Assembly: GCF_901709675.1 (NCBI RefSeq)
Contig: NC_051089.1
Span: 18,350,008 to 18,414,007, forward strand
Direction: 5' to 3'
From: Syngnathus acus
Lineage: Eukaryota > Chordata > Actinopteri > Syngnathiformes > Syngnathidae
DNA length: 64,000 nucleotides
Of this stretch, positions 1-11,298 are shown one piece after another; positions within the stretch are counted from its first letter, which is position 1; every line of letters starts with the position of its first letter. Both the position numbers and the translations under genes were made by a program. Below the pieces are notes generated by a model, which saw only the letters and a program-made list of their open reading frames with translations, did no database searches and had not been told where the DNA came from.

Positions 1-274
1 ACTGTTCATCTTTTGCCTACCAAATTCTCCAAAATTTCATTTTTCAACTCTAATGTCTACATTTTCCAATCGATTCAACCCGTTCCAACTTTCAACTGTT
101 CATCTTTTGCCTACCTATTCCACAATTTCCCACTTACCGAAAATTCCAAATTTTCAATTTTGAAATTCACGCCAAATTCTCCAAAATTTGGTTTTTCCCT
201 TCTAATTTCTACATTTTTCAACCGATTCAACCCATTCCAACTTTATTCACTTTGTTCACCTTACTTTGTTCACA

Positions 275-555
275 CCAGCTCAGTGGCCTAGTGGTAGAGT
301 GTCCGCCCTGAGACTGGAAGGTTGTGGGTTCAAACCCCGGCCGGGTCATACCAAAGACTATAAAAATGGGACCCATTGCCTCCCTGCTTGGGGGGTTAGA
401 TCACCAAATGATTCCCGAGCGCGGCACCGCTGCTGCTCACTGCTCCCCTCTCCCCCAGGGGATGGATTAAAATCACACGGGGATGGGTTAAATGCAGAGG
501 ACAAATTTCACCACACCCAGATGTGTGTGTGACGATCATTGGGACTTTAACTTTA
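275..555 (+). repeat. tRNA-derived SINE, copy 1
   Basis: The sequence starts with an A-box-like TGGCCTAGTGGTAGAGTG and a B-box-like GGTTCAAACCC. It is followed by the body seen again at 52485-52803 (+) and 55906-56145 (-), ending GACGATCATTGGGACTTTAA. These promoter-like boxes belong to the SINE. It does not fold as an intact tRNA gene. Confidence 0.85.
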
Positions 556-654
556 TGCTTACCATATTCACCCCCTTCACCCCCACTTCCACTATGCTTA
601 CCCAATTCACCCCTTCACCCTCTACTTCCACAGTGTGGTGGCCATCTTGGATTG

Positions 655-1050
655 TTCCAGAAGTGCCCCAAAATGAACACGAAGTGAACCGGAAGTGCCC
701 CAAAACAAACAGGAAGGTCCCCAAAATGAAGAGGAAGTGACCCAATATGAACAGCAAGTGAACCGGAAGGGCCCCAATTTTAACAGGAAGTGAACCGGAG
801 GGGCCCAAAATCATACCGGAAGTGACCCAAATTAAACCGGAAGTGCCCCAGATCAAACCAGAAGTGACCTAAATCAAACCGAAAATGACCCAAATGAACC
901 GGAAGTCACCTAAATTACACTGGAAGTGACACAAATAAACCGGAAGTGACCTCGGCTAAACTGGAAGTGACCCCAAACAAACCGGAAGTGCCCCAAATTA
1001 ACCGGAAGTGACCTTAATTCAACCAGAAGTGACCCAAATTAAACATTTGC
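655..1050. repeat. ~22-bp minisatellite with ACCGGAAGTG units
   Basis: About eighteen degenerate units of the form CCGGAAGTGACCCAAATTAAA lie head to tail. Seven contain exact CCGGAAGT, the core recognised by ETS-family factors such as GABPA; that is family knowledge. Any regulatory role is inference. Confidence 0.75.
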
Positions 1051-1890
1051 TCTAACTTTTACAATTTTTGTCTGATTCAACCCGTTTCAACTTTAGAATT
1101 CCAAAGTGAACCTCTTAAACCCGTAGTTTTTGTTTCGTTCCAAATTTAAAAAGATTTTGGCGCAATTTTTTAAAAAAAATTCCCATTCATTCTCTATGGG
1201 GCATTTCGATTCAACCCATTTCAACTTTAAACTGTTCATCTTTTTCCTTTCTATTCCACAACTTCACACTTACAAAAATTCCACATTTTCAATTTTGAAA
1301 TTCATGTCAATTTTTCCAAAATTTCGTTTTACCTTCTAATTTCTACGTTTTGACCGATTCAACCCGTTCCAACTTTCAAATGTTCATCTCTTCCCTACCT
1401 ATTTTACAACTACCCACGACAAAAATTCCACATTTTCAATTTTGAAATTCACGCCACATTCTCCCCAATTATGATTTTCACCTCTTATTTCTACATGTTT
1501 CAACCGATTCAACCCATTTTCCTACCTATTCCACAACTTCCCACTTACCAAAAATTCCAAATTTTCAATTTTGAAATTCACCCCAAATTCTCCAAAATTT
1601 CGTTTTACACTTCTCATTTCTACATTTCTCAAGTAATTCAACTCGTTTCAACATCATTCTGCAGCATTCCCTAAGAATGCATTCAGTTTCTTCACCTTCA
1701 CATGCAATTTCTCTAGAAATTGCATTTTCTAGTTAATCATGCTACATGCAGTGTGCTGCCAGTTGCCCATCCTTGTTTTAAGGTGTACCCTACCTCTTTT
1801 AGCTAAAATAGGTTACTCTTTAATGTTGAAATCTCTATCGTAACTGGCTGAGGACTTGCGCAAACAAGAACGTTGAACGGGAACTTCTGT

Positions 1891-2082
1891 TATTTAAGTA
1901 GGAAACAAACCAGTCAGACAGGTTCTACAGACAACATTTTACAGACATCTTTTGTTTAACTTAGTAAGGCAGTGCGTTTAATATCTTATTTAGGTAGGAA
2001 ACAAACCAGTCAGACGGGTTCCACAGACAATATTTCACTGACATCTTTTGTTTAATTTAGTAAGGCAGCGTGTTTAATATCT
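1891..2082. repeat. 96-bp tandem duplication
   Basis: Two adjacent copies begin TATTTAAGTAGGAAACAAAC and TATTTAGGTAGGAAACAAAC, with a period of 96 bases and about 90 percent identity by eye. They lie just upstream of the first tpcn2 exon found here. No other feature is seen between 1660 and 2190. Confidence 0.8.
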
Positions 2083-2225
2083 CTATCAGTCAGAAAATCT
2101 TGTGAAGGTAGACCAGTTGATACAGAACAGTTTATTTCACAATGCCTATTAACTTTGGAATTTGTTAAACTTCACCTCTGCGACAAAGATGGTTTTTCCA
2201 TTCTCACCGGTCTCTCTTCCGACAG

Positions 2226-2278
2226 ATGAGGACCTCCACATCCAACAAGCTGTTGTTCTCATTGAAGATGCCATTCAG
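2226..2278 (+). CDS. tpcn2: tpcn2 exon (N-terminal, like human exon 2)
   Basis: The exon encodes (D)EDLHIQQAVVLIEDAIQ, matching the cytosolic segment of TPC2 just before the first helices. A pyrimidine-rich tract (2192-2222) and AG at 2224-2225 form a good acceptor. The donor is CAG|GTAACC at 2279. An in-frame ATG at 2189 lies upstream, so a transcript starting there is possible. By homology a first coding exon should lie further upstream, and I did not find it in 1-2188. The next exon joins in phase 0. Confidence 0.85.
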
Positions 2279-2643
2279 GTAACCAAAATGTTTCCAATTT
2301 TGGTGCTTCAATAGAATAAATGAGGATGTCTGATGGACTGACTTGATTGGATAGGAGATAGACCCTATTCAATTTTATGAATTTTGAATGCATTTTCATA
2401 TTAACATGAATAACATTTGCAAAGTTTCTGTTTTTGACAAAACAATCTTTTATTGCATTAGTCTCTCATAATGTTTCTTAACATACTGTAGAACAAAGAA
2501 ATTTGCAACTGCTAAGTTGGTATTCACTGAAGATATACGTAAGATGAAAAAGTGGGTTACTTTTGTTGTCAGGGGTAACCTACTACTTTCTGAATGTAAA
2601 TATTTGCTCAGTCAAAGTTATTAAAGCCCAAAGTATATTAGTA

Positions 2644-4139
2644 CCGTATTTTTCTGACTATAAGTCGCGTTTTTTCCCCATAGTTTGGATGGGGGGGCGA
2701 CTTATACTCAGGAGGGACTTATATGTGAAATTATTCACAAATTTTTACTTGATTATTAACACATTACTTACTTACTAGTATAGTTGATCACTTCACACGT
2801 TATTTTCACTTTAAACCGCATGACTATGGCTGTGGAATAATTGGAGCCTCACTGACAATGAGTTCCATTCATTGACTTCCAGAGTCAGGAGATTTAATGA
2901 TTTGAAATGGTATCATCTGAAAACGGCCTTCAAAATAAAGCACCCTACCTCAAATCAAAGCACGGCTGAATAACATAAATAACAAAGAATTCTTAACACA
3001 TACTATAAATATCTTTTTGGAACAGCTTTTATTATTATAACAATTTTAATAACAAGGTACAAGTGTACATACTGTAAATATGTTTTTAGAACTGTTTTGT
3101 TATTATAACAATTTTTCTATAACAAGTTATAACACTCTTAAATGTGTTTTTAGAATTCATTATTATAACAATTTTTTTTTATAAAATGGTCTATGCACTG
3201 CAATTGTGTGGGCACTCCCCGCCATCTGCTGACGGGTTGGCAACATTTGTGCCATAATTCCTCAATTTAAAAGTTTTATTTTGAATCTTATTTTTTTTTA
3301 ATTTGGAAAAAAAAATCCACGATGTAGTGAAACCACAATAAATGAACCGCAATGTGGCAAGAGATTACTGTAATTTGAACTGCAACTGACGACTAGTCTG
3401 ACGTCAGCGGCGCGGCGCACACACGGCGTTGTTTACATAAAGGACGAAGGATTCGATCAATGTATTTAATGACGTGGAGTTACAGAGATAGTTTGATAAA
3501 ATAGTTTATAATTATATGGGCCTGTGGAATAATTTTAACTGCAACTGATGACGAGTCCGACATCAGCGGCGCGGCGCACACGCAGCGTTGTTTACATAAA
3601 GGACGAAGAATTCGATCGGTGGGTTTAATGATTTGGAGTGACACAGATGGTTTGATAATATTGTTGTTTATATGATAGTTATTTGATATATACTTTATAT
3701 ATCGTTATATGGGCCTGTGGAATAATTAGAACTGCAACTGACGACGAGTCCAACGTCAGAGGGGCGCCGCGCCGCACACGGGGCGTTGTTTACAGAGAGG
3801 AGGACGAATTCGATCGATGGATTTAATGATTTGGAGTGACACAGATGGTTTGATAAACGTGTTATTTATGTTATAGTTATTTGAATAACTGTTAATGTTA
3901 CAACAGGCCTGTTCTTAGCTCCTCGTTTGTGTTTATGTCACGTTAGCATACCGTATCGTTAGCCTGTTGTTGCTGGTTCATGTGTGTTCTTGGTGTTGGA
4001 TTTTGTCAAATAAATTTCCCCCAAAATGCGACTTAAACTCCGGTGCAACCTATATATGTTTTTTTTCCTCTTTATTTAGCATTTTATGGATGCCGGAGCG
4101 ACTTGTACTCCGGAGCGACTTTTAGTCCGAAAAATACGG
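2644..4139. mobile_element. TIR element, family A copy 1 (CCGT...ACGG, TA-flanked)
   Basis: The ends are CCGTATTTTTCTGACTATAA and, inverted, CCGTATTTTTCGGACTAAAA, flanked by TA at 2642-2643 and 4140-4141. Subterminal words GACTATAAGTCGC and GCGACTTATACTC repeat near both ends. The middle holds about three degenerate ~190-bp units (from ~3370) with GGAATAATTTGAACTGCAAC-type starts. No transposase is visible, so it is a non-autonomous element. Confidence 0.8.
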
Positions 4140-4449
4140 TAAAAAAATTAGTTTATTGGTACAAATAATTTATATTAAATTGTTCAGAATTATGAGTTTA
4201 TACAGTAGTGTTTAGGGGTGGGAATCTTGACACACCTCACGATTCGATTACGATTCTGAGGCTACGCTTCGATTATAAAACGATTATTGATGCATTTTTA
4301 ATTTATGTATATGATGCACTTTTTCCACATTTCTTTTTGTCTCACTGAATGAGCATTCATCACTTGCAGTTCAAAAAACACTGCATTTGTCATTTCCATT
4401 ATATCTTATTAACCTTTATGGAAATATCCATTGGAATGGAAATGCATGA

Positions 4450-5533
4450 ACATTTGAACTCTAGTGTTCTTGTATAAGAACAGGAGTTGATCCACATGCT
4501 TAGATGAGAGTGTGCTGCGTTGTGCAGTGATGATGTCTCCTGCAGTGGAAAAAACTTGTTCTGCAGCAACACTGGTGCCTGGAATACACAGATACCTCTT
4601 GGCAAGCCTGGAAATAAGAAGAAAATGTACTGCATTCCTTGCCCACCAGTCAAGAGGGTCCTCAGAGAGACGGAGAGCTGGAGTACTAGTTCAGTACTTG
4701 TTAACTTCTTCTTGAGCCCTGGCGTAGGCAGATCGGGGCTGTGGCTGCCTTTCGGCTTGAGTGAAGTGCTTCTCCAGCAGATCCTCCAACAGGGAAGATG
4801 ACAAAGCTCTGTGTTCCTCTTCCATGTCTATGTTTGGTGGGTCCTCTTCCCCTGCAGCAGATGTTTGTTCCTCGTTCTCTTGCTCATTTTGCTGTAGGTA
4901 AACAAATAATGAGGAAAACGTGTAAACAAAAAGGCTCAAATGTTTATCACAACTTCATTGTTAAATTGACATTTGATACAAACGATTGAATTTTATATTG
5001 AATTATGTACAAAATAAATAAATGTTATATTATGCAGCATATGCACAGAGTAACACTTTACAGGTAATATTATATAATACAATATAATACAAATTGCAAA
5101 ATTACCTGGAGTTGTGCAGCAACCTCAACAGCCACTATGTCATAGGTCTCTCTGTCCTCCTCCGACAGGAAGGGCAGGCTTTTAAACCGAGGGTCGAGGG
5201 CAGCAGCTATCTGAAGAGTTTGCTTCTCCTGCTCGCTGCTGTATCTCTTGCTGAGGTCCTCGTGTATGGCTCTCTTTATTTCCCTGACCAGTGGAGACAT
5301 CCCAGGACCTCCTCTGTAGGGTGGAATCGTGCTGTGTGACTTCTCATATTCGTTGTGTTGCCAAAGTATTTTATTTGAGCGCGACAAATCTTGCATACAA
5401 CGTAGCTTTTGTCCAATTCATTTCCTCCGTCAACATTGTAGGATCCAAAATGATTCCACACGTCTGCTTTTAAATTTTTAGGAGCAGGTCGGATCTCTCG
5501 GCAAAGTGGGTTGAATATCTCAGGCTCAGCCAT
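4450..5533 (-). pseudogene. hAT (ZBED-like) transposase, internally deleted
   Basis: Starting at ATG 5533, a BED zinc finger is visible (VCKIC then MRSHTARFH). Near 5310 the frame shifts straight into the C-terminal half (IAAALDPRFKSLPFLSEEDR). A splice donor CAG|GTAATT lies at 5104. An acceptor CCTACAG precedes the next block of acidic residues at about 4890. The last block has AKRYLCIPGTSVAAEQVFST and AQRSTLSSKHVDQLLFLYKN, the hAT C-terminal dimerisation motif. The central RNase H-like catalytic core is missing. Confidence 0.85.
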
Positions 5534-5793
5534 GTTTGTTGCTATTTTTCAGGAGGAGTGTACTGTGGAAGTGTGCTGAGTGTGCCACTGTGCTCTCGGT
5601 CCGTTCCGCATAGCGTCTCGGAGAATGCGCTTACTGTATTTTAGTTCCGCTTTACTTGGCATATTTAAATACCGTATTTTCCGCCCTAAAAGGCGCACCG
5701 GGTTATAAGGCGCACCTTCAATGAACGGCCCATTTTAATACTTTGTCCATATATAAGGCGCACCGGATTATAAGGCGCATAAAATAGAAGCTA

Positions 5794-6724
5794 CCGTTTT
5801 TTTCCGTGTATAATACGCCCCCATGTATAATACGCACCCTAACAATGGCATGTTGATGCTGGAAAAAAGCCTGTACCCATGTATAATACGCACCCAATTT
5901 TTTTTTTTTTTTTAATTTTTTTTTTTTCTTTTTTTTTTTAAGTCCCAATGATCGTCACACACGCAGGGAGGCAATGGGTCCCATTTTTATAGTCTTTGGT
6001 ATGGTCTTAACTAGGCTGGATGTATTTTTTTGTTGGCGTTGATTTCTCCGACTGCCCATAAAGGCACCACCGCGATCAGATGAAAAGAGAGGAAAGTGAC
6101 GTGCGGACATGTGAAAAAGGCGGCTCTGTATGGGAGAGACGTTGAAGAGGAATAATAACACCCTTGGAAACCAAAACTTGCCCCTCGTCGTGACTCGGAG
6201 CCGCAACAAATGTTTCGGATTTGTGTAGGGTACATTGTGACAGCAAACGAGCAGGTGATCGAGCAAGCGTCTGATACGAGAGCATTGCGTTCGTATGGAG
6301 CGTGTTTGAAGTGAACAGCAGAGACGAAAGGAACAAGGCAAAGTGTTGTGAAATAAAATATTACCTGTAATACGCATTTTGTTATTTGCTGATTGTATTA
6401 AGCTATCACATTCATTGTCAGTCAAGAAGAGAAGAGGACTATTATCCCTTCTTTGACGAAATGACCAGAGCACAGTACAAACACACTATTGTTCTTTCGG
6501 TATTTATTCAACCCACATTCTTTCACAACATGACAAGAAGAGAACAATACATAAATCAATACTCGTACCAGTACCATGATTTTCTTAAAAAAAAAATAAA
6601 ATAAAAAAATAAAAAAATCTTTTTTAAAAAATTTAAAAAAAATTGTACCCATGTATAATGCGCACCCCAGATTTTAGGACAATAAATTAGTTAAATTTTG
6701 CGTATTATACACGGAAAAAAACGG
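5794..6724. mobile_element. TIR element, family C copy 1 (TATAATACGC words), nested in B
   Basis: The ends are CCGTTTTTTTCCGTGTATAA and its inverted copy, flanked by TA at 5792-5793 and 6725-6726. Words TGTATAATACGCACC repeat at both ends. Positions 5939-6005 are a SINE remnant (minus orientation) with an internal deletion. Open reading frames here (up to 172 codons on the minus strand) match the copy at 13482 but look like no known protein. Confidence 0.87.
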
Positions 6725-6795
6725 TATACTGCATCAAACTGAGGTTGACTAGGGTTGCGGTATGCATCCACTAGCCAATAACCAACGAGCCCTCT

Positions 6796-7710
6796 GTAAA
6801 CAATCGCGTTTCTCAAACGATCTCCTATAAAATGATCGGAACTGACTAAAGTTCGATCTAACGCATTGGTACTACTTACCTATGTTTCCCTTCCATATCG
6901 ATCCGTAGATTTACTCGAAACATTAACAGAGCAGCCTATTTTGACATGAAATAGCCTGGTACGTATAGCAGCTATCGCAATAGCATTAGCCATCCGCAAA
7001 GTCTCACGAGCCTCAGCTCGCAATCTCCCATGAGCCTCAGCAAAGTGTAAACAATCGCGTTTCTCAAACGATCTCCTATAAAATGATCGGAACTGACTAA
7101 AGTTCGATCTAACGCATTGGTACTACTTACCTATGTTTCCCTTCCATATCGATCCGTAGATTTACTCGAAACATTAACAGAGCAGCCTATTTTGACATGA
7201 AATAGCCTGGTACGTATAGCAGCTATCGCAATAGCATTAGCCATCCGCAAAGTCTCACGAGCCTCAGCTCGCAATCTCCCATGAGCCTCAGCAAAGTGTA
7301 AACAATCGCGTTTCTCAAACGATCTCCTATAAAATGATCGGAACTGACTAAAGTTCGATCTAACGCATTGGTACTACTTACCTATGTTTCCCTTCCATAT
7401 CGATCCGTAGATTTACTCGAAACATTAACAGAGCAGCCTATTTTGACATGAAATAGCCTGGGACGTATAGCAGCTATCGCAATAGCATTAGCCATCCGCA
7501 AAGTCTCACGAGCCTCAGCTCGCAATCTCCCATGAGCCTCAGCAAAGTGTAAACAATCGCGTTTCTCAAACGATCTCCTATAAAATGATCGGAACTGACT
7601 AAAGTTCGATCTAACGCATTGGTACTATTTACCTATGTTTCCCTTCCATATCGATCAGTAGATTTACTCGAAACATTAACAGAGCAGCCTATTTTGACAT
7701 GAAATAGCCT
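6796..7710. repeat. 251-bp tandem array, ~3.6 units
   Basis: GTAAACAATCGCG recurs at 6796, 7047, 7298 and 7549, exactly 251 bases apart. Units are almost identical, with single changes such as CTGGTACG to CTGGGACG. The fourth stops near 7710. The array lies wholly inside the family B element. Confidence 0.95.
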
Positions 7711-8215
7711 CGCGGGTACAACAGCTATTCGGTGACGCCCCCTGACTACAGTTGCCGTAATGCTGGGAAGCGATGCGACCTTGTAATTTACTAGTCGTAC
7801 TAAAACGTACTGAAACATTTTGGCAGAGCACTGTGTACAACCAGTATGGATCAACAAATTCATCAGTTGATCCATATATAAGGCGCACTGGCCTATAAGG
7901 CGCACTGTCGGCTTTTGAGAAAATTTTAGGTTTTTAGGTGCGCCTTTTAGGGCGGAAAATACGGTAATCGGAATTTGGATTTTTGCGAATTGTTCTCGAT
8001 TCTTCCACGCCCGAATCGCGATTGATCTAAGAATCGGAAATTTCCCCCACCTCTAGTAGTGTTTTGAATAACAACACACAACAATCAATATAAATGCCTC
8101 CTGTGTAACTTGCCTTTTCGATAGAATACACTGATCTAATCGGCTATTTGGAATCAATCAATATTTAGCTTTTTTATGCACATTTTGTGATCAGATGTCT
8201 TAATCTCTTAATTCA

Positions 8216-8760
8216 CTAATTCGATAAATTAGTAACAGTAGTGTATGGCAGTACTGTTATATTTGAGGTTGCCAGTCCTCGGGATAATACCAGATCTAAG
8301 GTATTTCCATTTTTATGCGTTGCTGCCTGTATGGCTTGCGTAAAACCAAACGTATCAATTAAAGTCTGAAACGCCAAAGTAAGTGGCTCTGACGGTAAAT
8401 TCATGTGGATATTGAAATCCGCCATAATTATTATATTATCCGCATTTGTCACTAGATCAGCCACGAATTCTGAAAATTCATCCAGGAAACCAGAGTAAAC
8501 CCCGGGTGGATGGTAAATAACAGCAAGATAAAATGACGGTAGAGCTGTGGATCGGACAATGAGAACTTCAAATGTTTTAAATACGTTAATCGAACGAGGC
8601 CTAAATCTAAGATCGGAATTAGAGATAAGGGCGACACCCCCACCCTTTTTACAAGGATGCGCCACATGCAAGCTCACAAAATTTGGAGGCGAGGCCTCAT
8701 TAAGCGGCAGCAGTTCATTAGGTTTTAACCAGGTCTCGCAAAGACCAAAAATGTTTAGAT
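8216..8760 (-). pseudogene. LINE endonuclease domain fragment (3' part)
   Basis: Coding resumes after the TIR element as an apurinic-like endonuclease. It reads FGLCETWL, then CKKGGGVALIS, LAVIYHPPG, and IIIMADFNIHMN, the Mg-binding loop D-x-N, then a stop at 8216. The upstream piece (about 10131-10230, KLGFMNIRTLHTKAVLVNDL) is the N-terminus of the same domain. The domain is therefore split by 1.37 kb of inserted DNA. Confidence 0.82.
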
Positions 8761-8762
8761 TA

Positions 8763-10128
8763 CCGTATTTTTCGGACTATAAATCGCGGTTTTTTTTCAT
8801 AGTTTGGGTGGGGGGGCGACTTATACTGAGGAGCGACTTATATGTGAATTTTATCACAAATTTTAAAAATAAAAAATAAAAAAAAGTGGAACCGCGATAA
8901 ACGAGCCGCGATGTAGCAAGGGATTACTGTAATTTGAACTTCAAGTGACGCGCGGCGGTTGTTTACATAAAGGACAGAGATTCGATCACGGGATGACGAA
9001 GACGACGAAGGGCCCCACGTACTACCGGCATCATTAACGGCTTTGTTTGTCAATGACACGGAGGAGAGTTTGAAGGATTTAATGATTTGGAGTGACACAG
9101 AAGGTTTGAAAAACTATTATGGCTTTTACGCACGCCTGGTCTCACTCTACGGAGCTCTCTTTCACCTCCGTGGATGGAAGTAGGGGGCCGGCGCTCGGCC
9201 GGGTGGCTGTCCGGGGACGGTGGATGGGGCTCGGACACTGCTCCTACGCACGCCCGGTCCTACTCTATGTAGGTCCCAGCCACCTCCGTGGCTGAAAGTG
9301 CCACCTCCGGGGATGGAAGTCCACGCCGCCACACGCCGCCACACGCCTGGAAGTCGACACCGGTGCTTGGGGCTGTGTGGCGGTGAACTATTTATGTTAT
9401 AGTTATTTGATATATTTTATTTCGTGTAGCAACTTGTATATGTTTTTATCGTTACAGTTCAGTAGTTCTTGGCTCGTTGAACTCTTTTGTTAAATAAAGA
9501 GCCGTTTACCAAACCCACGTCTTTCCTGGTACTTTGTTAGCGCTACAATATAGTTATATACTAGATCTGTGGAATAACGACGAGGCTGACGTCAGCAGCG
9601 CACGCGCGGCGTTGTTGACAAAGGATGAGGAATTTGATCGATGGATTTAATGATTTGAAGTGACATCGATGGTTTGATAATATTATTGCTTATATAATAG
9701 TTATTTGTTACATAATTTATATTTCGTTATATGGGCCTGTGGAATATTTTGAAGTGCAACCGCCGTCAGCGGCGCGCACCCGGCCGGCATTGTTGACATA
9801 AAGGTCAATCGATGGATTTAATGAATTGGAGTGACACAGATGGCTTTATGAACATGTTATTTATGTAATAGTTATTTGAATAACTCTGAATGTTACGTCA
9901 GGCCCGTTCTCAGCTCTTCGTTTGTGTTTGTCACGTTAGCATACCTATCGTTTCGCCTGTTGTTGCTCGTTCATGTCTGTTCTTGGTGTTGGATTTTTCC
10001 GAATAAATTTCCCCCAAAATGCGACTTATACGCCGGAGCAACTTATATATGTTTTTTTTCACGTCATTGTGCATTTTAAGGCTAATGCGACGTATATTCC
10101 GGAGCGACTTTTAGTCCGAAAAATACAG
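8763..10128. mobile_element. TIR element, family A copy 2, inside the LINE
   Basis: The ends are CCGTATTTTTCGGACTATAA and the inverted CTGTATTTTTCGGACTAAAA, with TA at 8761-8762 and 10129-10130. Words GCGACTTATACT and GCGACTTTTAGTCC lie near the ends. Near 8880-8935 it contains a terminal piece of family E ending GGGATTACTGTA. A GC-rich pair of ~118-bp repeats lies at 9128-9390. Confidence 0.82.
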
Positions 10129-10601
10129 TATGTTTCATGAAGAGGTCATTAACGAGTACTGCTTTCGTATGAAGTGTTCTAATATTCATAAAACCGAGTT
10201 TGAGTCTAATCGGTGGATCAGGGTTCGTATCTATCGGAGGATTTTTCAACGAAATACGAGTAAGATTGTGTTCTCTAGGTCTGACATTACCTCTAAAATG
10301 CTTGTTAGCGCGGCGGGACGATACGACCATAGGAATTTGATAGTTAATATTTGGCAAACATGTAATATTATCTGGAACAGGCACCATTCCATCAGCGATA
10401 CCGGTTAGGGTGGAGTGATTGGATTTGTCTACTACCTCAGTAGAAAGTGTGTCAATGTGTACTGTGGCACTATTCAAACTGTGACGCTCTAGTCTGCACA
10501 AGGAGCTATGTGCATGCTGGGAATCTACCCTAGCGCTAGTTAAATTTAACTTAACAGACTCCAAACCCATCCTAACAGGTGGCCTAGTCACCTGTGACCT
10601 G

Positions 10602-11298
10602 TCATGAATTGCTCAAACAGTAATCTATATTCCTTGAAAGAGTGAAGGCGCCTTCACGGTTAGGATGAAGGCCGTCCTTCCTCAGCAGGTCCTGGCGGCC
10701 CCAGAAGGAGGACCAGTTATCTATAAAATACAGCCCCTGCTTCTTACAGAAACCAGCCATCCATCGATTAAGGGAGACTAATCTACTAAACCTCTCATCA
10801 GTGCCTCTCCCAGGCAGGGGGCCAGAGACAAATACTCGATGCCGACTCATCTTTCTGGCGAAATCACAAGTCCTCACTATGTTTTTCTTTGTGATCTCTG
10901 ATTGCCTCATCCTAACATCATTGGAGCCAACGTGTATCACTATATCCGAGTAGCTAGTGTTGTTGGACCTACGCTGTTGACTAGACCTATTGAGAGCCAG
11001 CTCCCTAAGATTAGCTTCGATGTCGGGTGCTCTGCCTCCAGGGATACACATTACCGTGGCTGGATTTTTAAGCGTGATGTTTCGGGTAATTGAGTCACCT
11101 ATGACCAAGGTGCGAGAGCCAGTAGACCGAGATGGCTTGGCTATGCGTCTTAACTGTCTCATCGCGGTTAGCAAGCCACTTGGGGCTAATGCTAACTGGG
11201 CTAGCGGGCTGACTACAGTCCACATCTGTGTCCGCCACATCTACTGTTATCGCACTATTCTGCTCTAGCTGGCAGACACGTCCCTCTCGCAGGGACAA
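10602..11298 (-). pseudogene. LINE ORF1, SGNH/GDSL esterase-like
   Basis: The main frame (11240-10602, 212 codons) contains the esterase blocks TLVIGDSITRNI (catalytic Ser of GDS), VIHVGSNDVR (Asn block) and DGLHPNREG (Asp/His block). This order is known for ORF1 proteins of CR1/L2 LINEs. A second frame (11298-11095) overlaps upstream and suggests a frameshift near 11230. It probably has a role in membrane or RNA handling during retrotransposition, which is inference. The gene is no longer part of a complete element. Confidence 0.8.

Larger units (their letters stand above)
1..1660. repeat. ~148-bp AT-rich tandem array, interrupted
   Basis: The phrase CGATTCAACCC..TTCCAACTTT recurs at about 70, 219, 1207, 1352 and 1503, a spacing near 148 bases. 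Words such as TCAATTTTGAAATTCA and CCAAATTCTCCAAAATTTCG repeat between. The array is broken at about 260-1060 by a SINE and a short minisatellite. No gene is seen here. Confidence 0.75.
5672..7964. mobile_element. TIR element, family B (TATAAGGCGCAC words), inside the hAT
   Basis: The left end is CCGTATTTTCCGCCCTAAAA and the right end is its inverted copy, with about 28 bases of near-perfect TIR. TA lies at 5670-5671 and 7965-7966. Words ATAAGGCGCACC recur inside both ends, as at 5705, 5754 and 7880. The element holds a family C element and a 251-bp tandem array. No transposase is seen. Confidence 0.85.
4213..8055 (-). mobile_element. hAT transposon with BED-finger transposase remnants
   Basis: The termini are TAGGGGTGGG on the left and, inverted, TAGAGGTGGG on the right. 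They are flanked by an exact 8-bp duplication GTAGTGTT at 4205-4212 and 8056-8063, the hallmark of hAT insertion. Transposase pieces lie on the minus strand. About 2.3 kb of the length is a later insertion (5672-7964). The interior carries an internally deleted transposase, so the copy cannot be autonomous. Confidence 0.92.

Noticed and set aside
275-555. tRNA gene suggested by A and B box motifs
   Set aside because: The sequence continues into a SINE body seen again at 52485 and 55906, and does not fold as a complete tRNA.
5955-6473. 172-codon minus-strand ORF in family C copy 1, and its 155-codon match at 13698-14165
   Set aside because: The two are conserved only because the elements are near-identical copies. 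There is no recognisable domain, the frame runs into SINE sequence, and copy 3 lacks it.
6796-7710. CRISPR-like regular repeats
   Set aside because: The units are 251 bases, directly adjacent without unique spacers, and the genome is eukaryotic.
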